In this document: positions 18,480-26,758 of the stretch, piece after piece
Layout: each line of letters opens with the position of its first letter
Numbering within the stretch: the stretch's first letter is position 1
Source: an uncultured Eubacteriales bacterium
GTDB lineage: Bacteria; Bacillota; Clostridia; Oscillospirales; Oscillospiraceae
Length of the DNA stretch: 58,621 nt
Direction of reading: 5' to 3'
Assembly (NCBI GenBank): GCA_900546515.1
Contig: URDG01000016.1
Coordinates: 1-58,621 of the forward strand
Program-made: the position numbers and the translations under genes
The notes under the pieces: model-generated
The model's database searches: none
Seen by the model: only the letters and a program-made list of their open reading frames with translations
Told to the model about the DNA's origin: nothing

Positions 18480-20309
18480 ATGGAGTTCTTTTGCGCAAAA
18501 TGTCAGAGAAAACATGAAGTATCTGAAATTGCTGCTGATATATGGAGCATCTGCAAGGAAGATGTGAACGCGTGCCTTAGCAATATTTCAAGTGAAATGG
18601 ATGCACACAGGCCTGAACACGGGGAAGATAAAATCGTATACCGTAAGTTCAGGAACCTTGTAAGTGAGTCCAGAGATGCTGAGGATGTCAAGACGACAAT
18701 AAACGGTTTCCATGCATATCTAATTAAATTCATAAATGAAAATCCTAAAGTTGCTTTTGAATTTATGATGCGCGGCAGTGAAATCAAAGAGTATCTAACG
18801 GATGCGCAGATCGTCGAGTCAACAGTGACCGGCAACATGTGTATAAGCCTTGGCAGAATTATAGAGCTTTATCGGCAATACGGAGCGAGAACTACGAGTG
18901 AAGATGAATTCTATAATAAGTACCTTGATATTATTACAGACGATATTCTGCGGGAGAATATCTATGAAAAGAGAATGACGTTTTATTATAACAAGGTACG
19001 CTTTCAGGACGAAGTTGATTATGTACTCGAAAGAGGTACGGATGAAAACAATGTTCCGTTTGCAATGGGAGACGAAATGCTTGGCTTTGTAAGAACCTGC
19101 CCGTATTGCGGAAGCAGGGTCTCACAGGCGGTCGGCAGAGCGCCGGAAATAGTTATCGCACTTGCGGGTGGTCCGCGTGCCGGAAAAACGTCCTGTCTTA
19201 CCGCTCTCACAAGTGCGCTCAGTTCCGGTAAATATGCCGAGTATGATCTTGGAATTCAAGCCATGCAGCACGATAAACTCTGGAAAAGGCTTTCCGAGGA
19301 GATACAGCATTATCAGAAGTGTGTTAAGGTCACAAAAACAGCGACTGACCAAAATGAGGTTTCATCTTACTCCGTGCTTGTCCGTTTTGGACGGCAGAAC
19401 CGTGTTCTCACTTTTGTGGATATGCCCGGTGAGTTCTGGGAGAGCGGCAGCGGCTTGTCGCCGGCGTTTTTTCAACAGTATTCCGGACTTTACCAGAGTA
19501 TTGACTGCATTTGGTTCGTTGCTTCTAAACTTTCCGTCTATGAATTCGATTTGGGAACGCCTGGACGCCAGTCCGAGCTTCAAGAGCTTCTTGCTAAACA
19601 GACTTCTGAGACGTCAACGCTCATTGAGCAGTCCAGACCGTCCAATCTTGACGCTAATTTCCGCACCCTGCGCAGTCAGCTTGTAGCATGGGGTAAGGAT
19701 ATGCCGCCGGTTGCGGTTATTATCAGTAAGCCCGATGTCTGTACCGGCGATGAAGATAAGAATTCCGTAAAGCAGTATAATCTATTTCCGATTGACGGCG
19801 ATGTCCCAAGCGTGAATCTCAGCGACCTGATGAATGTGCTGCAAAGAGATAGAAGCGGGCAGTACTATCTCAGAGAGAAACGTTTTTATGACTGCGGCAT
19901 GAATGTACGCAAGTTTGTTTATAAAAAAAATAATGCTCTTTTCAGAGCTATAGAGGATAATTGCCCGGATCGGTTCTACATCTCAATGGCGGCCTATGGC
20001 TGTCCGGCTGCTGACTCGGCGGACAAAGCGCAAAGTGGGCCGAAGCCATTTCATGAGATGTTCCCGCTCATATGGACGCTCGCGGTGACCGGAGTTCTCG
20101 GAATCGCTCACCAGTGTGTTTGGAGAGACTATGATATTTTCAAAAACTTTAAGAGTGCTACTAATGGCGCTGAGAAAGTTGTTTTTGATTATCGCGTTGT
20201 ACCCAATACGTCAAAGCGCGATAAGGAGAAGAAAATTATATTTGATGATGTCGCAAGCAATCTTCTAATGAGAAGCAAGAGTTATAAGATCAGCGAATTC
20301 GAACATTGA
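18480..20309 (+). CDS. Zinc-ribbon TRAFAC-like GTPase (system gene 5)
   Basis: A 609-aa protein. Two CxxC pairs lie far apart: CAKC at residues 5-8 and CPYC at 207-210, which could form one split zinc ribbon closing off a helical N-terminal region. The nucleotide-binding domain follows: P-loop AGGPRAGKTS at 229-238, G3-type DMPG at 314-317, G4-type SKPD at 416-419. This pattern recalls the 'double-GTPase' families that Aravind and colleagues describe in multi-component GTPase systems (from memory). No membrane segment. ATG follows the stop of gene 4 directly. It is probably the regulatory switch of the system, with the downstream membrane protein as candidate partner. Confidence 0.83.
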   Translation: MEFFCAKCQRKHEVSEIAADIWSICKEDVNACLSNISSEMDAHRPEHGEDKIVYRKFRNLVSESRDAEDVKTTINGFHAYLIKFINENPKVAFEFMMRGSEIKEYLTDAQIVESTVTGNMCISLGRIIELYRQYGARTTSEDEFYNKYLDIITDDILRENIYEKRMTFYYNKVRFQDEVDYVLERGTDENNVPFAMGDEMLGFVRTCPYCGSRVSQAVGRAPEIVIALAGGPRAGKTSCLTALTSALSSGKYAEYDLGIQAMQHDKLWKRLSEEIQHYQKCVKVTKTATDQNEVSSYSVLVRFGRQNRVLTFVDMPGEFWESGSGLSPAFFQQYSGLYQSIDCIWFVASKLSVYEFDLGTPGRQSELQELLAKQTSETSTLIEQSRPSNLDANFRTLRSQLVAWGKDMPPVAVIISKPDVCTGDEDKNSVKQYNLFPIDGDVPSVNLSDLMNVLQRDRSGQYYLREKRFYDCGMNVRKFVYKKNNALFRAIEDNCPDRFYISMAAYGCPAADSADKAQSGPKPFHEMFPLIWTLAVTGVLGIAHQCVWRDYDIFKNFKSATNGAEKVVFDYRVVPNTSKRDKEKKIIFDDVASNLLMRSKSYKISEFEH

Positions 20310-20324
20310 GCAGGGGGCGATTAA

Positions 20325-23300
20325 ATGGATTATCAATATATAAATACAATAAAAGATGAATCTTACATAGATTTACCAAGCAAATTTCCATTCCCATCCG
20401 CAACTATGGGTGACATTCATAAATATGGCTGCTGCGATCACTTCCTCAAGTCAAATTTACCCGGATTGGTGATATATTTTAAGCTTTGCTACGATAGGAA
20501 ACCTCCGATCGAGGTGCTGTCAAAAGTGGCCAGAAAGGAACACTCGGTATCTGTTGGACGTTTTACACAGTGCGTAGGCTGGGCTTGGAATGGGGATCTG
20601 CTGCTCAATAACTTTGACGATATTGTGGATACGGCTTTCTACACCGAGGACGAGATCGATGCTTTTGCGCAGTCCGGCGAGGCTGTGCCAAAACGGGAAG
20701 AGCGGGCTGTTAATCCGGTTCAAGAGATAAAACTGGATGTACAGGCCATTAAAGCAGTGTTTTTCGCCGCTATGCTTCGTTGGCTGCGCGGCGATATGGC
20801 GGTGCAGATCGCTGTGCCGGGTAACGTGGACTATAATGCTTACGTTGCTGCCGCTGTAAAAAAAATATATTCCTATTTTCCTGTCGGACTTCGTGCAGCG
20901 GCCGGGTTCTGTTCGTATCTGCCCAGAGATAAAGCAAATGAGCTTCGACCGGTGTTCATAGGCTTTGTACCCGAGAGCATGGCGGATGGAAAGACGGTAT
21001 TTCTTGACGGCTCGAGCGTTGCTGCTATAGAAGCGCTCACGGCTGGTACCGGTCTAAAAAATCTTGATTTGTTTATAAACTATGTGTGCAGCTTGGAAGA
21101 CGAAGAGAGAGCCCGCTTTTTACATACTGTATATGTCGATATGGAGAACTCAGGCGCTCCTGAGGCAGCAAACGACCTCGCGGCGATAAAGTATTCCTAT
21201 CTTGGCGACGCTATACGGCTTGTTTCCAGTAACGGTGCTCCGCATGAGCTTATTCGTCAGTGGATGCAGTTCTATTCGAACCGCAGCAAATATCCGTTGT
21301 CCATGAGTGATGAAATAGATGCCCGGATACGTGAGCGGCTGACGGATGAGGCCGTTGCAGAGTCAATTCGCGCAGACTGCGAGAATGAGACGTCAGCGGA
21401 CGGCATAGGCGAGGTGATGATAACCTATAACGCTCTGTGCGGTGCGAAGAAGAGCTGGTCGGATATTGCATGGTCGACTATGTGCTCCGCACTCAGAACC
21501 AAGCTGGGACTCGGTTACAGGGAAATATATGATTTTGCCCGCAGCTGCCGTGCAAAGCTGAGCAATATTGTTGACGAGGAGAAGATAACGTCAATAGCGG
21601 TTTCTTTCCTGCGTGAGAAATATAATGAGATCAACGGATATGAGCTTGAGGCTTCCGCACAGATCGAAGCTGCCGCCCGGGAGGCAAAAAAATTGCTTGA
21701 TGCCTCCGAAAAGCTCTATGAAACGCAGGATGCGCTTGCTTTTGCTGTGCAGGTGCATGAGCTTGTACAGCGAATCGAAGACAAACGCTATTCAAATGAC
21801 GTAATTTACCGTGAGATAAATGAAAAAATTGCCGGGGCCGGCAGTTATTTTGAGGCGCTCAACATCTACGCAGATAGCGCTCCCAGCGTTGCAGCTATGG
21901 ATCCCGCGCAGATAGATGGGCTGAAACAGACGCTGGCAGGCTTGCGTCCCGGAAATATCACGGATTATATCAAAGCTTTTAAAGCGTATTACAATATAGA
22001 CATAAATAAGAAGCCTGTGCTGGCTGATGTTGCGGCTCTTCCGGAGTTCGTGAGTTCAATGATACTGACGGATCTTTCATCTTTCAGAGTGGTACAGGTA
22101 ACGCTTTCCAGCGAAAGAAAAGCAAGAGAAATAAACGACTATGTTGTAGACACCGAGGGACTTGCGGCCAGACTTTCGCATGATTGCAGGATCAACGTAA
22201 GATTTAATAATAAGGAAGTCAGCGCTGGATGGCTGAAAGCGCTTGCCGGGTGTACACTTACGGCAAAGAATGTCGGAGACAAGGCAGAATTCCGGCGGAG
22301 CCTTTTTAGTCTTATAGAGAAAGGCAGCTACAGGGTACGCGACATTCCTGCAATATGTGCTATGACAGAGGCATGCGGAGTCGATGTGGTTGAGGATATT
22401 TTCTGTTTTGCGCTGGAGGGGAGATTTACTAATAGCTCTGAAAAGGATTATTTTACTGCATTTGACTGTTTGCGCAGAAATATTGGTATGCAGGATGACG
22501 CTGAGACGCTTGAGACTCTTATAAAATATAGAAAAGACATGCGTACGGTCAATCCTGTAGCGGGAAAAGCATTCAGCAGCTATGTAAATGACTGCAAGCG
22601 TGCACAGAAGAATGGAAAGCAGCAGGGAAGCCCGGCCATTCTGATTGCTGTAGGTGCTGTGGCAATGTGCCTGCTGGTATTGTCAACTGTGCTGTTTATT
22701 CGTTTCAGGCGTCTTAATGTAAGATCAATAGAGTTAGATGTGCAGAACAAGCAGCAAATTGAGATGCTGGAAAAAGAAGTACACGACAGTTATGCTGTCA
22801 ACCTCTTTGATCGTGAGTTTGATGATTATGCGCAGCGTTTCAGCGATATTATCGCAGAAGAGGAAAATCAGAGTATTGTAAATGATTACAGCACCCGGCA
22901 TAAAATCGACGACGAAATTTCAAAAGTCGGAGATCAGCAGGTTAAGTGGGGAGAATATGTGTTCTGGACATTTGTTCTTGCTGCCGATGAAAACAACATT
23001 GTAACGCCAGAGTCGATTGAAGCCGTGCAGTTGAGGGTAAATAGCGCTATTGAGCTTATGCACCCTGATTTGGCTGTCCCAGCAGTGCCCGAATCGACAG
23101 AGTCTCCGGAAGAATTGACAGATGGAGACGATGATTCTGCTGCGGTAACAGAGCCTGAACCAAGCTCGGAGATAACTCATGAAGCTGTCGCCGGCGAAAC
23201 CACCGGAACGGCTGAAAATGAAGCCGTTGTGTCTGCTGCTGACGTAATCGGTGAATCTGCCCCGAGTGAGAATGCTGAGTCTGCTGAATTGCCCAGTGAT

Positions 23301-23441
23301 GAAACCTCTGATCAGGCTGCTGAACCCACGCCAGAGGCTGCTGAAGAAATAGATTTGGTTGACCAGATAATTGAGATGATGAGACATATATTTGAGGCAG
23401 CAAAAGAACATTTTGATTTAGCAGTATATCATATTTATTAA
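20325..23441 (+). CDS. Large single-pass membrane protein, possible GTPase-associated protein (system gene 6)
   Basis: A 1038-aa protein. Residues 1-765 lack a signal peptide and should be cytoplasmic. The first 250 residues resemble, by eye, the N-terminal module of 'GTPase-associated protein 1' (tentative), and the rest is helical. One transmembrane helix lies at about 770-792, flanked by RFRRLNVR. Next come a short coiled-coil-like helix (QNKQQIEMLEKEV), a globular patch, a low-complexity Glu/Thr/Ser/Ala tail at about 906-1005, and a final amphipathic helix. It starts 15 bp after the GTPase gene. It may tether the GTPase to the membrane. The flexible acidic tail lies on the far side of the membrane if the positive flank is inside. 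Confidence 0.78.
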   Translation: MDYQYINTIKDESYIDLPSKFPFPSATMGDIHKYGCCDHFLKSNLPGLVIYFKLCYDRKPPIEVLSKVARKEHSVSVGRFTQCVGWAWNGDLLLNNFDDIVDTAFYTEDEIDAFAQSGEAVPKREERAVNPVQEIKLDVQAIKAVFFAAMLRWLRGDMAVQIAVPGNVDYNAYVAAAVKKIYSYFPVGLRAAAGFCSYLPRDKANELRPVFIGFVPESMADGKTVFLDGSSVAAIEALTAGTGLKNLDLFINYVCSLEDEERARFLHTVYVDMENSGAPEAANDLAAIKYSYLGDAIRLVSSNGAPHELIRQWMQFYSNRSKYPLSMSDEIDARIRERLTDEAVAESIRADCENETSADGIGEVMITYNALCGAKKSWSDIAWSTMCSALRTKLGLGYREIYDFARSCRAKLSNIVDEEKITSIAVSFLREKYNEINGYELEASAQIEAAAREAKKLLDASEKLYETQDALAFAVQVHELVQRIEDKRYSNDVIYREINEKIAGAGSYFEALNIYADSAPSVAAMDPAQIDGLKQTLAGLRPGNITDYIKAFKAYYNIDINKKPVLADVAALPEFVSSMILTDLSSFRVVQVTLSSERKAREINDYVVDTEGLAARLSHDCRINVRFNNKEVSAGWLKALAGCTLTAKNVGDKAEFRRSLFSLIEKGSYRVRDIPAICAMTEACGVDVVEDIFCFALEGRFTNSSEKDYFTAFDCLRRNIGMQDDAETLETLIKYRKDMRTVNPVAGKAFSSYVNDCKRAQKNGKQQGSPAILIAVGAVAMCLLVLSTVLFIRFRRLNVRSIELDVQNKQQIEMLEKEVHDSYAVNLFDREFDDYAQRFSDIIAEEENQSIVNDYSTRHKIDDEISKVGDQQVKWGEYVFWTFVLAADENNIVTPESIEAVQLRVNSAIELMHPDLAVPAVPESTESPEELTDGDDDSAAVTEPEPSSEITHEAVAGETTGTAENEAVVSAADVIGESAPSENAESAELPSDETSDQAAEPTPEAAEEIDLVDQIIEMMRHIFEAAKEHFDLAVYHIY

Positions 23442-23458
23442 ATTGAACCGGTAGTAAT

Positions 23459-23494
23459 TCCGCACGCTCTGCTATATACAACAGAACGTGCGGA
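23459..23494 (+). promoter_or_regulatory. Intercistronic hairpin before the transglutaminase-like gene
   Basis: TCCGCACG and CGTGCGGA pair, extended by TCTG/CAGA across one mismatch, with a loop of about 10 nt. The stem ends 7 bp before the AAAGGAG binding site of the next gene, so it may set relative expression or mRNA stability of the last two genes. Confidence 0.5.
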
Positions 23495-23514
23495 GAATAT
23501 AAAGGAGAATAGCA

Positions 23515-24900
23515 GTGGCGAGAAAGAGAAATCAAGATAGACTCGGCAGTCCGTTTGATGATAAAGAGAATAAATATGGAAGCGATATTTATCTGGATGA
23601 CACTGATAATACAAGCCCCTACGGTCAGGGGAGCTCTATTAGACGCTATAGGGAACAAGAAAAAAAGAAACGTAGTTATGAACCGTACATTGTTGCCGGG
23701 ATTGTTGTTTTAATTAGTATCCTGATTTTCCTGATAATAGGGAAATCCCTCGGAACATGGCACCATACAGTGATTGTAACACCACCTCCCCGCCAGACTG
23801 CAAACTTGAGTACACCCGTCCCTACTACGGCACTGTCGAAGCAGACACCTGTGCAGGAGAACATTGTGGCAACCCCCGTTCCAACTGCTGGACAAACAAC
23901 TCCAGTTGAACTTACAGACAGATATTTTGGCAGAAAGCTGGGCACTATTCAGAAAACCGCATATGAGAAAATCAGAGATGGCGTTGCGGTACACGATGCG
24001 CAGATCGATATTAAGCTTACAAATATTGACGACGTAGTGCTTGTAGCGGATTCAGTTTGCTGGGATTATCCGGAGTATTTCTGGTTCACCACTGAAATCA
24101 AATATTCATATTCCATGAACGGGGATACATATAGCATCACTGTTGAACCGGTATACCGGTTTGATGCGAACGAATATATTTCCTACAGTGCTGAGGTTGA
24201 TTCTGTATTTCAACCGGTGATAAACAGTCTCTACTCAGCGTCAGACTATGAAAAAGTCAAAGGCGTCTACGAGTTCCTGATTGAGTATACAAAATATGAC
24301 TTGGAGTACCATGGAATGTCGATATATGAGCTTGCCCGTGACGGACGGGCAGTGTGCGAAGCGTATGCCAGAGCAACGCAGTACATGCTTACGAAGCTCG
24401 GAGTAGAGACATTGTTTGTTGTAGGTGACAGTGATAGCGACAGCACGGGAATGGAAGGGCATGCGTGGAATATTGTTAAGCTGGACGGGGAGTACTACAA
24501 TGTTGATACTACCTGGGGTGACCCGGTTATGACAGACGGCTCGCAAAAGCTTGTATATGACTATCTCTGTGTGACAGATAAGGATCTGCAGAAGACGCAC
24601 CTACCGGATGATAACGGCTACCCGGAGTGCACGGCCACAAAGTATAATTACTACCGTCTTAACAACAGATATCTTGATAGTTACGACGAGAGCGTCATAG
24701 CCAACTGGATAGCACAGGCGAATGGCGGCGAGGTAGCGTTCCAATTGGCCTCGGAGGACTTGTATAATGAGACAATGAGTCAGTTATTTGATAAGGGTAG
24801 AATATTCGATATTGCCGAGACTGCGATTGGAGAAGGAAACATTTCATATGTGTATGGCAACAACCAAAACATGCGCACGATTTCACTGAAGATAAATTGA
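23515..24900 (+). CDS. Membrane-anchored transglutaminase-like protein (system gene 7)
   Basis: A 461-aa protein. The charged N-terminal segment (residues 1-56, ending EKKKRS) should be cytoplasmic. A transmembrane helix spans about 58-78, then a Thr/Pro linker with two TPVPT motifs spans 84-135. A transglutaminase-like domain follows with a full catalytic triad: Cys281 (GRAVCEAYAR), His316 (GHAWN), Asp331 (VDTTWGD). Such domains act as cysteine proteases or amide cross-linking or cleaving enzymes. Here the domain should lie outside the membrane, near the first vWA protein. The start is GTG 23515, with AAAGGAG 6-12 nt upstream. Substrate unknown. Among the tubulin/vWA loci I can recall, a transglutaminase partner is unfamiliar. 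Confidence 0.85.
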   Translation: MARKRNQDRLGSPFDDKENKYGSDIYLDDTDNTSPYGQGSSIRRYREQEKKKRSYEPYIVAGIVVLISILIFLIIGKSLGTWHHTVIVTPPPRQTANLSTPVPTTALSKQTPVQENIVATPVPTAGQTTPVELTDRYFGRKLGTIQKTAYEKIRDGVAVHDAQIDIKLTNIDDVVLVADSVCWDYPEYFWFTTEIKYSYSMNGDTYSITVEPVYRFDANEYISYSAEVDSVFQPVINSLYSASDYEKVKGVYEFLIEYTKYDLEYHGMSIYELARDGRAVCEAYARATQYMLTKLGVETLFVVGDSDSDSTGMEGHAWNIVKLDGEYYNVDTTWGDPVMTDGSQKLVYDYLCVTDKDLQKTHLPDDNGYPECTATKYNYYRLNNRYLDSYDESVIANWIAQANGGEVAFQLASEDLYNETMSQLFDKGRIFDIAETAIGEGNISYVYGNNQNMRTISLKIN

Positions 24901-24931
24901 AAGGAGTGCGGCTTTCGGGCTGCGAGGAAAG

Positions 24932-26140
24932 ATGGCAGAGGATAGACGTAAATTTAATTGGTTGATGTTGTTTATCACGATTTTCTTCGGGGTTGTGTCG
25001 TGGGTTTGTGCGGCACTTGTACGAGAGAAGTTGGGACCGTTTGTGCCGAGAATTATACTGGTGGGTATATGCTTTGCTGTTACTGCGCTGATCGTATGCA
25101 GTATGATCTGTCTTGTCAGTAAAGGCGCGGGCACTTTTGAAGCTAATATTATTACTGGCCGCCGCAGTGCAGGTATGATTGCGGTATATATACTCATCGG
25201 TACAATTATAATATTTGGCGCAGGCGTTCTTATGGAATACATATACGAAGTTAACTTCAAAAAAGCGGGTGGGGAACCGACGTCTTATATCTTTTTGATA
25301 GACGACTCCGGCTCAATGACCCAAACCGACGAAGAGTATTCCAGATATTCGGCAGTAAATGAAATGCTCAAGAGTAAAGAGCCTGAGTTTCCATATGTTG
25401 TATATAGCTTTTCTAATGATGTGACGCTTATGCACTCAGGGAAAGCTGCTGACGGCGGGGTAGAGTTTTCGGGCGAATTAGGCGATGAGACGCGTGTACG
25501 CGGTGCCCTTGAGACAGCGTTTGATGACTATAGTAAAAGGAAATGGGATGGAGGTACAAATCCCAAATTCGTGCTCCTGACAGATGGCGTGGCAACCGAT
25601 GTAGAGTATTATACGGAGCTTGATCCCATCTTGGGGAAGTATGCTGCTAAAGGTATGACTATAAGCTGCGTAGGGGCGGACAAGGCGGATGAGAAATTGC
25701 TTAACTATGTTGCAGAAGCTACAGGCGGTGTGGTGGTGAAAGCGGACGACGGTGCCAAGCTCAATTCTGCTATATCGACAGCTGCGTTAAGCGCTGCGGC
25801 AAGAGACCTTTTCTCGTTTAGGCACGGTGTTCGTATGGGTTTTGTCTATGCGATCATAAGAGTTTTTACAATTACACTCATTGGTGTGCTTATCGGCGTG
25901 CTGTCGGCTTTATGTTATGGCGACAGCGATAGCGCAAACAGCGTACTTGTCATAGCGGCCTGTAAATCTCTGGTAGCGGGACTCGTCCTCGAACTGGGCA
26001 TAAATAAACTGGGCTTCGACGGAGCGTGGTGCTGGCTGATCTCGTGGTTATTGATGTGCATGCTTTTTGTCCAACACAGTGTGAGAGCAGCAAGTCCAAG
26101 CGTAGATTACAGCGCGCCGACATCCATATTCGAGAATTGA
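24932..26140 (+). CDS. Multi-pass membrane vWA protein (system gene 8)
   Basis: A 402-aa protein. Three hydrophobic helices (about 9-30, 40-62, 81-102) precede a vWA domain at about 117-285, with DDSGSM at 124-129, Thr187 in ETRVRGALE and Asp218 in LLTDGVATD, so the metal site is complete. Three more helices (about 302-327, 336-354, 365-380) follow. Positive charges lie on several loops, so the side of the membrane carrying the vWA domain is uncertain. The architecture differs from the single-anchor vWA protein of gene 1, and the two may act as a pair. Last gene of the operon, 31 bp after gene 7. Confidence 0.85.
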   Translation: MAEDRRKFNWLMLFITIFFGVVSWVCAALVREKLGPFVPRIILVGICFAVTALIVCSMICLVSKGAGTFEANIITGRRSAGMIAVYILIGTIIIFGAGVLMEYIYEVNFKKAGGEPTSYIFLIDDSGSMTQTDEEYSRYSAVNEMLKSKEPEFPYVVYSFSNDVTLMHSGKAADGGVEFSGELGDETRVRGALETAFDDYSKRKWDGGTNPKFVLLTDGVATDVEYYTELDPILGKYAAKGMTISCVGADKADEKLLNYVAEATGGVVVKADDGAKLNSAISTAALSAAARDLFSFRHGVRMGFVYAIIRVFTITLIGVLIGVLSALCYGDSDSANSVLVIAACKSLVAGLVLELGINKLGFDGAWCWLISWLLMCMLFVQHSVRAASPSVDYSAPTSIFEN

Positions 26141-26274
26141 TTTTTTACTGAATAGTTTCAATCAGCCAGCGACACGTATCTGAAAAAGGATTTGGCAATT
26201 CCTCCGTTTCCGGCTATTTGAGCGCGATATGGACTGCCAGCTCATGCTAAGCCGGACTGAACGAATTAATAAGA

Positions 26275-26302
26275 AAGGCCCTCGGGTTTCCCCGAGGGCC
26301 TT
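26275..26302. terminator. Bidirectional terminator between the vWA operon and tRNA-Pro
   Basis: AAGGCCCTCGGG and its complement form a 12-bp stem with a 4-nt loop. It lies 135 bp after the operon (plus strand) and 100 bp after the tRNA gene (minus strand). It is followed by TTGTGTT on the plus side and flanked by TTTCTT on the minus side, so it may serve both. Confidence 0.8.
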
Positions 26303-26399
26303 GTGTTGATAGTACGTTAATAGTAGAGAGAAACCAAGCAAAATAGAAACGAATAAAAAAAGACAGAAATTCAGAAAAAATCCAAATTTCCGTCATTTT

Positions 26400-26475
26400 T
26401 GGTCCGAGTGACTGGATTTGAACCAGCGGCCTCTTGAACCCCATTCAAGCGCGCTACCATCTGCGCTACACCCGG
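26400..26475 (-). tRNA. tRNA-Pro (anticodon GGG)
   Basis: The minus-strand sequence folds as a complete cloverleaf of 76 nt including an encoded CCA. The acceptor arm is CCGGGTG with CACTCGG (one G-U pair) and discriminator A. The anticodon arm is CTTGA / ATGGGGT / TCAAG, giving anticodon GGG for Pro (CCC). The T arm contains GGTTCAAATCC. It is a lone tRNA gene with its own promoter. Confidence 0.97.
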
Positions 26476-26500
26476 ATTTGCTCTATCTCAGCGCTCGATT

Positions 26501-26529
26501 ATATTAGCACAATATCCGGGAAAATGCAA
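26501..26529 (-). promoter_or_regulatory. Promoter of tRNA-Pro
   Basis: On the minus strand, TTGCAT (26524-26529) and TAATAT (26501-26506) are spaced by 17 bases. Transcription would start about 20 bp before the mature tRNA. Confidence 0.7.
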
Positions 26530-26642
26530 TACCTAATTTAAAAAATTTTCTTTTTTCTTCTGAAAAACCGTTGAAATTTTATAACCGGGAGGATTCAGAA
26601 AGCGGAGTCGTCAAGAAGCCTGATACGTCTCAAAAAGGGAGC

Positions 26643-26693
26643 GGGGGATAGCACCTTCCCCAATTTTTCACGGGCTGCGAGAAATTATCCCCC
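26643..26693 (+). promoter_or_regulatory. Possible structured leader of the ECF S-component gene
   Basis: GGGGGATA (26643-26650) and TATCCCCC (26686-26693) form a perfect 8-bp stem enclosing about 35 nt, and CCCCC can alternatively pair with the AGGGGGG that follows. This lies 65 bp before the S-component gene, where riboswitches often sit. It matched none of the TPP, THF or preQ1 consensus patterns that I could recall. Confidence 0.35.
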
Positions 26694-26758
26694 AGGGGGG
26701 CTTACATGCTAAAATATCTCATGATAAAATCTAAATACATGAAAAAGGAGAAAAACCG

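Noticed and set aside
10644..26140. A vWA-MoxR-associated (VMAP) conflict system
   Set aside because: No MoxR-type AAA ATPase and no effector or protease of that class was found; only the vWA/GTPase theme is shared.
26247..26444. 65-aa frame over the tRNA-Pro gene
   Set aside because: Overlaps the tRNA and its terminator; no coding signal.
26575..26700. TPP riboswitch upstream of the ECF S component
   Set aside because: A CCTGATAC string recalls the TPP pattern, but the CTGAGA and GGATAATGCC parts are absent.
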